From NCBI GenBank assembly GCA_034429215.1, contig DAOUGI010000125.1, positions 17,206 to 81,205 on the forward strand: 64,000 nucleotides of DNA. The letters run 5' to 3'. The stretch comes from JAFGOG01 sp034429215. GTDB taxonomy: Bacteria > Chloroflexota > Anaerolineae > JAAYZQ01. The notes under the pieces were generated by a model, which saw nothing but the letters and a program-made list of their open reading frames with translations, was not told the origin of the DNA and ran no database searches. Below, one piece after another: positions 17,297-24,765 of this stretch (position 1 is the first letter of the stretch; every line of letters starts with the position of its first letter). Position numbers and translations under genes: made by a program.

Positions 17297-18340
17297 GACC
17301 TCGATCCCTTCACCCTCGAACGCTTCGCCCACCCGCCACACAGGCTGCCCCGCGCCGCGGCACAGGGCCTCCAGCCGGCCGGCGTCGCCGGGCGGCAGGG
17401 CGATCAGCAGACCGCCGCTCGTTTCCGGGGTGAAGAGAAGCAGCTGCATCTCTTCCTCCAACCGGCCGAACGAGACGTGGGGGGCGTAGGTCTGCTGGTT
17501 TCGGCACGACCCGCCGGGGAAGAGCGACAGGTCAGCATACTCCTTTGCCCCCGGCAGGAACGGCAACCGGTCGAAATAGAAACGCAGCCGGACGCCGCTC
17601 AGGCCGGCCATCTCGCAGCCGTGGCCCAACAGCGCATAGCCGGTGACGTCGGTCATGGCGTGGACCGTTACCTGTTCAGCCAACTGCGCTGCCCGGCGGT
17701 TGAGCTGCATCATGCTCTGGATCGCCGCCTCCAGGTGGGCCGGGTCGGCGGCGTCACCTTTGGCAGCGGTGGTGATCATGCCCACACCCAGCGGCTTGGT
17801 CAACAGCAGATGGTCGCCGGGCCGGACGCCACCTTTGATCGCCACCCGTGTGGGGTGGACCAGGCCGACCACCGCCAGGCCGAACTTGGGCTCGTTGTCG
17901 TCGACGGTGTGCCCTCCGGCGATCACCCCGCCGGCTTCGGCCACCTTTTCCCCGGCGCCGCGCAGGATCTCGCCGATCACCCGCCCCGGCAGCTTGGACG
18001 GAAAGGCGGCGATGCTCAGCGCCATCAGCACCCGGCCGCCCATGGCATATACGTCGCTCATGGCGTTGGCCGCGGCGATGGCGCCGTAGGTGTACGGGTC
18101 GTCGACGATCGGCGTGAAAAAGTCGGTGGTAAAGATGAGCGCCGTCTCGTCGTCGAGCCGGTACACCGCCGCGTCGTCGGGCGAGCTCAGCCCAACCAGC
18201 AGGTCGGGGAAATCCCCAGGTTGAAATATCGCTTGCAAGGGGCGCAGCACCTGCGCCAGGTCGGCGGGCGACCTCTTGGCCGCTCAGCCGGCCGCCGTGG
18301 TCAGGGCCGTCAGCCGGATGGTATTCCAGTCGGTTGTCAT
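17291..18340 (-). CDS. selD: Selenide, water dikinase, selenocysteine-containing
   Basis: SelD makes selenophosphate from selenide and ATP for Sec-tRNA and selenouridine synthesis. The frame begins at ATG 18340, 3 bases after the DUF3343 stop, and reads through one TGA at 18284-18286 (codon 19) to give 349 residues, matching the usual 347 or so. Codon 19 is exactly the catalytic Cys/Sec position: AAG-Sec-AAK, with Lys22 three residues on as in E. coli Cys17/Lys20. A hairpin fit for a bacterial SECIS follows. The remainder has the expected DFFTPIVDDPYTYG, NAMSDVYAMGG and AGGHTVDD motifs. Conventional gene calling would wrongly start at 18250. Confidence 0.92.
18258..18286 (-). promoter_or_regulatory. 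UGA Sec codon and candidate bacterial SECIS of selD
   Basis: The in-frame TGA (18284-18286) is followed after 9 bases by a 6-bp stem AGGTCG/CGACCT (18269-18274 with 18258-18263). If the innermost G-C pair opens, the loop begins with G, as expected for SelB recognition. The apical loop lies about 15-20 bases after UGA, in the usual bacterial window. Confidence 0.7.
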
Positions 18341-18343
18341 GCT

Positions 18344-18565
18344 CTAAATTGGATACACCCCTCGGACCGGGACGCTGTTTTCGGACAGGATGGCCGCCAC
18401 CCGGTCCGATTCCTCCCGGTCGAAACGAAGCGCCATGCCGCAATCAGAGCTGAGCTGCCGCGGGGTGGGGATCATCTTGACCCGCAACCCTGCCAGGCCC
18501 AGCAGCTTTTCGCCGCGCATGACGTGAGAAGTCGAGTCGAACAAGGCCACGCTATATTCGACCAT
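18344..18565 (-). CDS. DUF3343 family selenium-associated protein
   Basis: The 73-residue protein matches DUF3343: an N-terminal strand, FDSTSHVMRGEKLL, then the motif IPTPRQLSSDCGMALRF with a conserved Cys. Members are proposed Se/S carrier proteins and typically sit between yedF and selD or near sel genes. It starts 1 base after the yedF stop and ends 3 bases before the selD start, so the three are tightly coupled. Confidence 0.85.
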   Translation of the reverse strand: MVEYSVALFDSTSHVMRGEKLLGLAGLRVKMIPTPRQLSSDCGMALRFDREESDRVAAILSENSVPVRGVYPI

Positions 18566-18566
18566 G

Positions 18567-19160
18567 CTAAAGGTTGACCACCTTGCCGGCGCCCAGGATC
18601 GCCTCGGCGATGTCGTACATATTGGACACCCGCCCGGCCGCCAGCTTGTCTTTCAGCTCAAAGTAGCCCAGGCAGGTGCCGCAGGCCAGGATCTCGATCC
18701 CAGCCGCCTGCAGGGCACACAGGTCATCCAGCACATCCGAGCCCTGGCAGGCCAGCCGCACGCCGGTGTTGAACAGGACGATCCGGTCCGGCCGCGGCTT
18801 GACCTCGCCCAGCGTGTGGAAAAAGCTCCGGATCAGGATGTGGCCCAGCTCCGGATCGCCCCGACCCATGCTGTCCGCCGAGACGGCCAGCACCAGCGGA
18901 CCGGCCAGCGGCTCGGCCCGGCCAACCGGCAACGGATCCTGGCGAAGCGCCGGACCGGCCATTTCGATGCGGTAATCGGCGCCCTCCGGGGTCACCTTCA
19001 CCTGCCAGCCGGCCTTTTCCGCCATGCGCGACACATTGGCCAGCGCGGTGTCGTTGTCGACCAGGGTGACCACCTGCTCCGCGCCCTGCATCGCCTGCCG
19101 GGCCCTGATCACCGGCTGAGGGCAAGCCAGTCCCCGCGCATCCACGACCATCGTCACCAT
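18567..19160 (-). CDS. yedF: Selenium metabolism protein YedF (TusA + DsrE domains)
   Basis: The 197-residue protein has an N-terminal TusA/SirA-like domain with GLACPQPVI (the CPxP cysteine) and a C-terminal DsrE-like domain with the family motif LACGTCLGYFELKDKL and NMYDIAEAILGAG. This is the two-domain YedF of TIGR03527, associated with selenium donors to SelD. GAGGTG lies just before; spacing favours GTG at 19157 or ATG at 19151 as well as 19160. First gene of the yedF-DUF3343-selD operon. Confidence 0.9.
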   Translation of the reverse strand: MVTMVVDARGLACPQPVIRARQAMQGAEQVVTLVDNDTALANVSRMAEKAGWQVKVTPEGADYRIEMAGPALRQDPLPVGRAEPLAGPLVLAVSADSMGRGDPELGHILIRSFFHTLGEVKPRPDRIVLFNTGVRLACQGSDVLDDLCALQAAGIEILACGTCLGYFELKDKLAAGRVSNMYDIAEAILGAGKVVNL

Positions 19161-19246
19161 TTCACCTCATGAGTCTGAATAGTTATGGCGATCATAACTG
19201 ATCTTGGCGGCGGGGTCAATTCCAGGTTATAACGAACGGGAATAAT

Positions 19247-19274
19247 CGAGCCCTCCCGTTCCCGGGAGGGCTCG
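19247..19274 (-). terminator. Terminator after tRNA-Leu
   Basis: An 11-bp perfect stem CGAGCCCTCCC/GGGAGGGCTCG (19247-19257, 19264-19274) lies 5 bases past the 3' end of tRNA-Leu on the minus strand, followed by ATTATT. Confidence 0.7.
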
Positions 19275-19329
19275 ATCAGTAGGGCGGGTGGGAGTCGAAC
19301 CCACACGAGGTGTTGCCCCAGCGGATTTT

Positions 19330-20027
19330 CATACCACTATGGCTTTCGCCACCCTCATTGAGGTTTGTGGTCTGGACTTTCCCTTGACCTTGGGTGCCTC
19401 TTTAGGTCTCGGCCGTCAAGTCTCTACACCTTCTTCTTGCTGCCTCTATAATTGTCTGTTAAAGCATGACAATTCGGGCACAAAAGTTCAATGTTGGACA
19501 GCACATTGTTGGTCCTGTCTCCATCCTTGTGGTGGAGTTCCAGAGGTATTGGTCGGCCAAGCCATGTGGCATTTTGGCAACACTCACAGCGATGTTCCTT
19601 GCTCCCGCCCCGTAGGAGTCGATCTTTCAACCGCCAGGTGTTTTCCACCTTTCGGTGGATCAACACCTCCTCCAGAGGACGGGTGCCATAGGCATGTGTC
19701 TTGCCACGTAGTATGGCTTGTCCAAGAAAGTGAGACGTATCCAAGTTGAGTTCTTGAATGCGTTTCTTCAGGACCTCATAGTTTCCACCAGCCGGGGTCA
19801 GGCCAATTTTCTGGAGCACTGCCCTCATTGAGTGACTTGTCCTAACGGCTTCCTTCAGCTCGTCGTCCGTGTACTTCCTGGTTCTCATTGGATGTACCAG
19901 CATAGAAAGCCGATCATGGACAACCACCAGCAAGAAGCTTGGCTCGGGATTGCCAGCACTCTATGAGTGAGGGTTCCCCGAGTTTGGCCGAATTCACGTG
20001 GGGTGTTTCCAACCCCAGTGCTCGCTC
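19330..20027 (-). mobile_element. Group I intron (IC3-like) in tRNA-Leu(UAA) anticodon loop
   Basis: The 698-nt intron begins with G after exon U34 and ends with G at 19330, as group I splicing requires (u-G pair and omega-G). Core sequences are visible on the minus strand: GGCAATCCCGAGCCAAGC (Q/P4-P6, about 19936-19957), GTGTAGAGACTTGACGG (R/P7, about 19408-19428), AAGGTCAAGGGAAAGTCC and GGTGGCGAAAGCCATAGTGG near the 3' end. These closely resemble cyanobacterial and chloroplast trnL(UAA) introns, and the insertion site is identical. P6 stem CTTCTTGC/GCAAGAAG (19930-19937 with 19433-19440) encloses the HNH gene. Confidence 0.92.
19424..19888 (-). CDS. HNH endonuclease encoded in the group I intron
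   Basis: The 154-residue protein has an N-terminal DNA-binding-like helix region (TDDELKEAVRTSHSMRAVLQ, GLTPAGGNYEVLKKRI) and a C-terminal HNH domain: CECC, then LELHHKDGDRTNN, then LCPNCHALTDNY. This combination is common among free-standing phage and bacterial HNH enzymes. It lies in the P6 loop; its last codons (KKKV stop) run into the P6'/P7 intron core. The start at 19888 is chosen from family alignment memory; a longer TTG start at 19933 lacks a binding site. Homing of the intron is the likely role (inference). Confidence 0.85.
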   Translation of the reverse strand: MRTRKYTDDELKEAVRTSHSMRAVLQKIGLTPAGGNYEVLKKRIQELNLDTSHFLGQAILRGKTHAYGTRPLEEVLIHRKVENTWRLKDRLLRGGSKEHRCECCQNATWLGRPIPLELHHKDGDRTNNVLSNIELLCPNCHALTDNYRGSKKKV

Positions 20028-20113
20028 AAGTCCGCAGCGTCTGCCATTCCGCCACCGCCCCACGGCGATTATAAACGGCTGATAGCGCCATGCTATCAGC
20101 CCGGTTACAACAG

Positions 20114-20185
20114 AGGCGACGATGGGATTTGAACCCATGAATCGCGGTTTTGCAGACCGCTGCCTTGCCACTTGGCTACGTCGCC
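20114..20185 (-). tRNA. trnC: tRNA-Cys(GCA)
   Basis: 72 nt. The acceptor stem GGCGACG/CGTCGCC, anticodon loop CTGCAAA in stem GCGGT/ACCGC, T-loop TTCAAAT and discriminator U73 identify Cys. No CCA is encoded. Confidence 0.95.
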
Positions 20186-20201
20186 CTCTAATAATAAAGA
20201 G

Positions 20202-20273
20202 AGCGGGCGATGGGATTCGAACCCACGACTCTCTCCTTGGCAAGGAGATGCTCTACCACTGAGCCACGCCCGC
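20202..20273 (-). tRNA. trnG: tRNA-Gly(GCC)
   Basis: 72 nt. The acceptor stem GCGGGCG/CGCCCGC, anticodon loop TTGCCAA, T-loop TTCGAAT and discriminator U73 identify Gly(GCC). No CCA is encoded. Confidence 0.95.
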
Positions 20274-20284
20274 ATTAGTCCGAG

Positions 20285-20357
20285 TGCCGCAGCCCAGACT
20301 TGAACTGGGGACCCATTGATTTTCAGTCAATTGCTCTACCAACTGAGCTACCGCGGC
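20285..20357 (-). tRNA. trnF: tRNA-Phe(GAA)
   Basis: 73 nt. The acceptor stem GCCGCGG/CTGCGGC (one G-U), anticodon loop CTGAAAA in stem TTGA/TCAA, T-loop TTCAAGT and discriminator A73 identify Phe. It is the first gene of the tRNA operon. Confidence 0.95.
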
Positions 20358-20370
20358 ACGAACAGGTCCT

Positions 20371-20399
20371 ATTTTAGCCCAATTTTTTATACTTGTCAA
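20371..20399 (-). promoter_or_regulatory. Promoter of tRNA operon
   Basis: On the minus strand TTGACA (20394-20399) and TAAAAT (20371-20376) are 17 bases apart, ending 14 bases before the 5' end of tRNA-Phe. It lies between the tRNA cluster and the stop of adenosine deaminase. Confidence 0.8.
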
Positions 20400-20407
20400 A
20401 CAGCGTA

Positions 20408-21463
20408 CTACTCTAGGTTTTGCCGATCTTTTCCCCGCAGCCGGGCGAACTCGGCCACAAACTCTCGCTCGAGGGCCGCTTTGCGATCGGGCGGCAGGAA
20501 GCTGGCCCGCAGCGCGTTCAGGCTCAGCCGCTCCAGCTCGTCTGCCGTAAAGCCGAGATGATCGGCCAGCGCCTGGTACTCGGCCACCAGGTCGGTGTTG
20601 AACATGGGCGGATCGTCCGAGTTGACCGTGACGTACAGCCCGTGGTCCCACAGCCGGCGCACCGGGTGCTCCTCGTACGAGCGATACCCCCCCAGGCAAA
20701 GGTTGCTGGTGGGGCACACCTCCAGCGGGATCTGGCGGTCGCGCAGATAGTCGATCAACGCCGGATCCTCGACGCTGCGCACGCCGTGGCCGATCCGCTC
20801 GGCCTTGAGCGCGCGGATGGCGCCCCACACGCTGTCCGGGCCCGCCCCTTCGCCGGCGTGGGGCACACTGTGCAACCCGGCCTCCAGGGCCACGGCATAG
20901 GCGTCGGCAAAGGGCTCAGGTGGGTAGCCCTGCTCGGGGCCGCCCAGGCCAAAGCCGACCACACCGCGGTCCAGCGCGCCGGCCGCCCAACGGGCCACGT
21001 CGTGGCGCGAGTGGGGGTCGTTGCGAGAAATGTCCAGCACCCAGTGAAACTCGACGCCCAGCTCGGCCTGGGCCCTAGCCCGCCCCTCGTTCAGCCCGGC
21101 CATGATCGCGTCGAACGACAGGCCGGTGTTGGCGACGTTGGTATAGGGCGTAAAGGTGACCTCGGCATAGCGGATCCGCTGGCGGGCCATTTCGGCGCCG
21201 AACTCGTAGGCGATCAGGCTAAAATCCTGCACCGTCTTTAGGCAGCCGGAGATGGTGAAATAGACCCTGACAAAGTGCTCCAGGTCGGTAAAGTGGTAGA
21301 ACTCGCGCAGGCCGGCCAGGTCGCGGGCCGGCAGCGGCACGTCGTTGCGCTCGGCCAGGGCCAACGTCGTGGCCGGCCGGATGCTGCCCTCCAGGTGGAC
21401 GTGCAGCTCCACCTTGGGCATGTCGCGGATAAAATCGTGCAGATTCTTGTCAGTAGACTCCAC
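20408..21463 (-). CDS. add: Adenosine deaminase
   Basis: The 351-residue enzyme deaminates adenosine or deoxyadenosine to inosine in purine salvage. Zinc and catalytic motifs are all visible: HVHLEGS at residues 21-27, HAGEGAG in the middle (catalytic Glu), RIGHGVR, and NSDDPPMF near residue 280 (zinc Asp). Length fits the family. Specificity for adenosine over adenine or another substrate is assumed from motif similarity. It is transcribed alone towards the tRNA operon. Confidence 0.9.
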   Translation of the reverse strand: MESTDKNLHDFIRDMPKVELHVHLEGSIRPATTLALAERNDVPLPARDLAGLREFYHFTDLEHFVRVYFTISGCLKTVQDFSLIAYEFGAEMARQRIRYAEVTFTPYTNVANTGLSFDAIMAGLNEGRARAQAELGVEFHWVLDISRNDPHSRHDVARWAAGALDRGVVGFGLGGPEQGYPPEPFADAYAVALEAGLHSVPHAGEGAGPDSVWGAIRALKAERIGHGVRSVEDPALIDYLRDRQIPLEVCPTSNLCLGGYRSYEEHPVRRLWDHGLYVTVNSDDPPMFNTDLVAEYQALADHLGFTADELERLSLNALRASFLPPDRKAALEREFVAEFARLRGKDRQNLE

Positions 21464-21563
21464 TCCGGTACCTCCTCGATGTGCTTGATCTTTTCCAGCT
21501 TGTGTTGTACACTAGGTCTGCCCGGCAACCCTGCCCAGTGCGCAAGAGAACCGGGATGAGGCT

Positions 21564-21591
21564 ATTATACGGGATATCTCCGTACACGCAA
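21564..21591 (-). promoter_or_regulatory. Promoter of adenosine deaminase gene
   Basis: Minus-strand TTGCGT (21586-21591) and TATAAT (21564-21569) are 16 bases apart. The leader to the ATG at 21463 is about 95 bases. Confidence 0.5.
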
Positions 21592-21671
21592 TTCCAGGGA
21601 GGGGAGCGAGACTGATTCCGTGTATTCAATGGTTATCCTGCTGTCGCGATGCAGCTCGCAATCTCATTAGT

Positions 21672-22277
21672 ATGGAGTGTTGGTTGGTGGACATCTCAGC
21701 ATCTTCTCAGGAATGGCTATTACATACTATCAGGTACTTTCGGTCAATCGGCTTTTTCGAGACACATAGCCATTTGTCCGATCACGAACTGGCAGCCATG
21801 CTAAGACAATGGCGTGAGAAGCAATGGGGCAAGGATTTCGACCCATCAAGCATATTCTCCGAGTTAGGCTTGCTCTCGTGGGATAAGGATAGAGTGTGGT
21901 GGAAGGATACAGAGGCCGATGTTTGCAGCGGACGCACGGCTTACAAACGGACCATCACGGAGTGGAGCAACATTTCTCGCGGGACCTTCTTACCAGAGAA
22001 CATTCAGGAAACCTGGAGATCTGAACAGGGGCCGATAGAAATAAGTTGTATCCAAAGGGGCCGGTTGGTCACATTGCATCCTGAGTATCTGGAAGACTAT
22101 ATTGACTTGGGCTTGCTAGTACAGATTAATGCTCTCATCAGCGACACTGGCATGCAGTTTGAGCTTTACAAACCGTTTGACCAAACCGGGTTTGTCCTTA
22201 CCTTGACCGCTGATGAAAAAAGAAGACTGCAAACAGAACGCGGCTGGCATTTCGCCAAAGGGATATCCAATTCATGA
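21672..22277 (+). CDS. Hypothetical 201-residue protein
   Basis: No family was recognised. The protein is soluble, rich in Trp and mixed alpha/beta, with segments such as WLLHTIRYFRSIGFFETHSHLSDHELAAMLRQWREKQWG. Base composition is noticeably lower in GC than in neighbouring genes, which suggests recent acquisition. The start lacks a clear ribosome-binding site. Its stop overlaps the ATG of the P-loop gene (ATGA), so the two form a pair. Confidence 0.5.
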   Translation: MECWLVDISASSQEWLLHTIRYFRSIGFFETHSHLSDHELAAMLRQWREKQWGKDFDPSSIFSELGLLSWDKDRVWWKDTEADVCSGRTAYKRTITEWSNISRGTFLPENIQETWRSEQGPIEISCIQRGRLVTLHPEYLEDYIDLGLLVQINALISDTGMQFELYKPFDQTGFVLTLTADEKRRLQTERGWHFAKGISNS

Positions 22278-22864
22278 TGGACAGTGGGCTAACATTTGAC
22301 CCAGCCCGGGTGATATATATGAACCCTATCTTTTTGGTAGTCGGGCCTCCCGCCGTCGGGAAAAGCACCGCGAGCCGGGCATTGGCCGCCCGCTTTCCCA
22401 AGAGCCTGCACATTCCCGTCGACGACCTGCGGAACATGGTTGTGTCGGGAATAGCGCTCCCCGGCGCTGATTGGAGCGATGACCTGACCCAGCAAGTCGC
22501 CCTGGCCCGCACAAGCGTGGTCCACATGGCCCTCACCTACCATAATGCCGGTTTTGTTGTAGTCATCGATGACTTTTGGGACTCTAACCACCAATCGGAT
22601 TACCAGGACCTGCTAAGCCACCCTGATATCCACAAGATTGTCCTGTACCCTGAGCAAAGCGAGGCACACCGGCGCAATCTTGAACGATCAGGGGACAGCC
22701 CGGCGCGCGCCTACATCGACGATGGTGTGCGGATCGTCTACCAACAACTGAACGCAGCAGTACCGCAGTTGGCGCAGGAGGGATGGCTAGTCGTGGATAC
22801 CACAACGCTCAGTATCGAGGCAACGGTGACGGCGATCCTTCAATTGGCGAGAGTCGGGAGCTAA
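22274..22864 (+). CDS. P-loop kinase-like ATPase
   Basis: The 196-residue protein has Walker A GPPAVGKST (about residues 24-32) after a hydrophobic strand, a DD pair after PV that could bind substrate, and FVVVIDDFWD as a Walker B-like strand. This is the layout of small kinases of the AAA_33/zeta-toxin/phosphotransferase type, but no substrate is evident. An alternative start is ATG 22319. It overlaps the preceding hypothetical gene. Confidence 0.65.
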   Translation: MMDSGLTFDPARVIYMNPIFLVVGPPAVGKSTASRALAARFPKSLHIPVDDLRNMVVSGIALPGADWSDDLTQQVALARTSVVHMALTYHNAGFVVVIDDFWDSNHQSDYQDLLSHPDIHKIVLYPEQSEAHRRNLERSGDSPARAYIDDGVRIVYQQLNAAVPQLAQEGWLVVDTTTLSIEATVTAILQLARVGS

Positions 22865-22900
22865 CGAACCGGCAGATTGGTTCGATTTCTGGAGGCGAAC

Positions 22901-23773
22901 ATGCGAGACATATGTGTGAAAGTGGATCAGATCGAATTACAGATCCGTGAGTACGAACGAGAAGGGGATGCGATCATCTTGCTGCACTTTAGCGGCGCGA
23001 ACCTGATGATGTGGCAGCGGGCCGTTCCCTATTTCCAGGACCATTATCGCCTGATCCTGGTCGATCTCAGGGGGCACGGCAGGTCAGACAAGCCGGAGAC
23101 CGGCTACCATATCGACGAGATGGCCCGCGACGTCGTTGGCATTATGGACCACCTCAGGCTCGAGCGGGCCCACATCGTCGGCAGCTCACTGGGCGCAGAG
23201 GTGGGGCTCAGCCTGGCGGCCAAATATCCCGACAGGGCGATCTCGCTGGTGTGTGACGGCGCGCTGTCGAGCGAATATGGCCCTTATGGCACCTGGGAAG
23301 GCTCGGAGGCGGAATTCGAAGAACATGTCGCGAGCCAGTTGGAAAAGATGCGGGCCAAGCCTGACACCATATACCCTTCGGTTGACGCGTTGGTGGATGC
23401 CACTCGGAAGGCCTTGGATGATTGGTGGAACGGGTATGCCGAAGCGATGGAAAGGTATGGCGCTTGCAGGGTAGGCGAAGGCCAGTACCGGAAGAGCTTT
23501 TCGAGACGAGCGCAGGCAGACTATATGCAACACTATTTCCGCTGCCGCTTTGAGGAGTATTACAAAAGGGTGAAATGCCCCTTGTTGATGGCGTCAGGGG
23601 AAGATGTGCTGGAAAATGAGCGCGAAAAGGCCGCGATGGAAGGGCTGGGAAAGCTGGCCGAGCAGGCGCAGATCGTGACGGTCGGCGGCTGGGTGCATCC
23701 TTTTGGCTGGCTACTAGATCCGGAAGGCATGTGCCAAGCGGTGCTGGGATTCCTGGGCAGCACAGCCCGCTGA
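22901..23773 (+). CDS. Alpha/beta hydrolase
   Basis: The 290-residue protein is a classical alpha/beta hydrolase: LLHFSGANLMMW oxyanion region, DLRGHGRSDKP, the nucleophile elbow GSSLGAE, and a late His in GGWVHPFGWL. In the first motif Phe-Ser-Gly replaces the usual His-Gly. GGAGG sits 5 bases before ATG 22901, which fixes the start over a longer GTG. Substrate unknown; an esterase, haloperoxidase-like or related activity is possible. Confidence 0.85.
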   Translation: MRDICVKVDQIELQIREYEREGDAIILLHFSGANLMMWQRAVPYFQDHYRLILVDLRGHGRSDKPETGYHIDEMARDVVGIMDHLRLERAHIVGSSLGAEVGLSLAAKYPDRAISLVCDGALSSEYGPYGTWEGSEAEFEEHVASQLEKMRAKPDTIYPSVDALVDATRKALDDWWNGYAEAMERYGACRVGEGQYRKSFSRRAQADYMQHYFRCRFEEYYKRVKCPLLMASGEDVLENEREKAAMEGLGKLAEQAQIVTVGGWVHPFGWLLDPEGMCQAVLGFLGSTAR

Positions 23774-23787
23774 GGAATGACATTCGG

Positions 23788-24708
23788 GTGGTTACGTTGA
23801 CATCTCGGCTCTACGAAACCGAAAATGACCTGCAGTCGATGCTAAATATGCTGATGGAGGCGCGCTCGCGCACCGATGACTGGCGCTATGCCCACGTCGG
23901 CGAATTGCTGTTTCAATTCTTTATGGTGGCCTGCCATCTGGATCCGAAGGAGTTCATTCGCCTGTGGCACGACGGCGGCAAGCTGGCCGGCTATGTCATC
24001 TTGGGCGAAGATCCATCTTTCGACTTGCAGGCGCTGCCCGAGTACGAGTGGCGCGGGATCGAGGCCGAGGCGATGTTGTGGGCAGAATCGCGCCTGGCCG
24101 AGCTACGCAAAGATGACCCGCAACAATGGGGCGGCCGCCTGGCGTCGGGCGCCCGGCAGGACAACGCAAAACGGATCGCGTTCCTGGAAGAGCACGGATT
24201 CCGGCCCGGCGGGGAGTTCTCCGAGGTGAACATGATTCGCCCGTTGGACGAGCCGATCCCCCAGGCCGAGATACCTGCCGGGTGCCAGGTCCGCGCCGTC
24301 GAAGCGAGCGAGATTCCAAACCGCGCCGAGGCCCAGCGAGAGGTGTGGCATCCGTGGACGGTCGGGAATGTCAGCGACGACGATTACGCCTGCTTTATGC
24401 GGCTGCCCGGCTACCATCGCGAGCTGGACATCGTCGCAGTCGCCCCGGATGGCGCCATCGCCGCGTATGTGAACGGCTGGATTGACCCGGTCAACCAGAT
24501 CGGCGATTTTGGCCCGGTGGGGGCACGCCAGGCCTACCGCCGACAGGGATTGACGCGCGCGGTACTGCTCGAAGGTCTGCGCCGGATGCAGGCACATGGG
24601 ATGAACCGGGTATGCGTCTCTACCGGCGTTTCGAATACACCTGCGAAACGGCTGTACGAATCGGTGGGGTTCAAGATCGTGAACAAGTACCTCGAATATG
24701 TACGATAG
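23788..24708 (+). CDS. Tandem GNAT acetyltransferase, paralogue 1
   Basis: The protein of about 306 residues has two GNAT folds. The N-terminal one is degenerate; the C-terminal one has the acetyl-CoA loop signature RQAYRRQGLTRAVL and an end strand RLYESVGFKIV. The start is uncertain: GTG 23788 avoids a 43-base overlap with the hydrolase. It is related over its whole length to the product at 30547 (shared WHDGGKLAGY/WNDDGGNLAGF, RLPGYHRELDIV/RTPGYDRDLDTV). Substrate unknown. Confidence 0.75.
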   Translation: MVTLTSRLYETENDLQSMLNMLMEARSRTDDWRYAHVGELLFQFFMVACHLDPKEFIRLWHDGGKLAGYVILGEDPSFDLQALPEYEWRGIEAEAMLWAESRLAELRKDDPQQWGGRLASGARQDNAKRIAFLEEHGFRPGGEFSEVNMIRPLDEPIPQAEIPAGCQVRAVEASEIPNRAEAQREVWHPWTVGNVSDDDYACFMRLPGYHRELDIVAVAPDGAIAAYVNGWIDPVNQIGDFGPVGARQAYRRQGLTRAVLLEGLRRMQAHGMNRVCVSTGVSNTPAKRLYESVGFKIVNKYLEYVR

Positions 24709-24765
24709 GCACGAGTGCGAAGGTTTTTGGCAGGGTAACGCTCCTGGAGACAGGGTAGAACTATC

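Larger units (their letters stand above)
19280..20061 (-). tRNA. trnL(UAA): tRNA-Leu(UAA), split by group I intron
   Basis: The 5' exon is 20028-20061 (34 nt) and the 3' exon 19280-19329 (50 nt); together they form an 84-nt class II tRNA without encoded CCA. The acceptor stem GGGGCGG pairs with CCGCCCT (G1-U72 wobble), the discriminator is A73, the anticodon stem is GCGGA/TCCGC and the loop is CTTAAAA, giving anticodon UAA. A long variable arm confirms Leu. The exons are interrupted between U34 and A35. It is last in the operon Phe-Gly-Cys-Leu. Confidence 0.93.

Noticed and set aside
17291..18250. selD as a truncated gene or frameshift product starting at 18250
   Set aside because: The upstream frame is intact except for TGA at the exact Sec/Cys site, with the right spacing to DUF3343 and to Lys22 and a hairpin after it; a frameshift is not needed.
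19424..19933. HNH gene as an independent element outside the tRNA
   Set aside because: The P6 stem halves closely flank it and the tRNA exons on both sides join exactly at the intron ends, so it is part of the intron.
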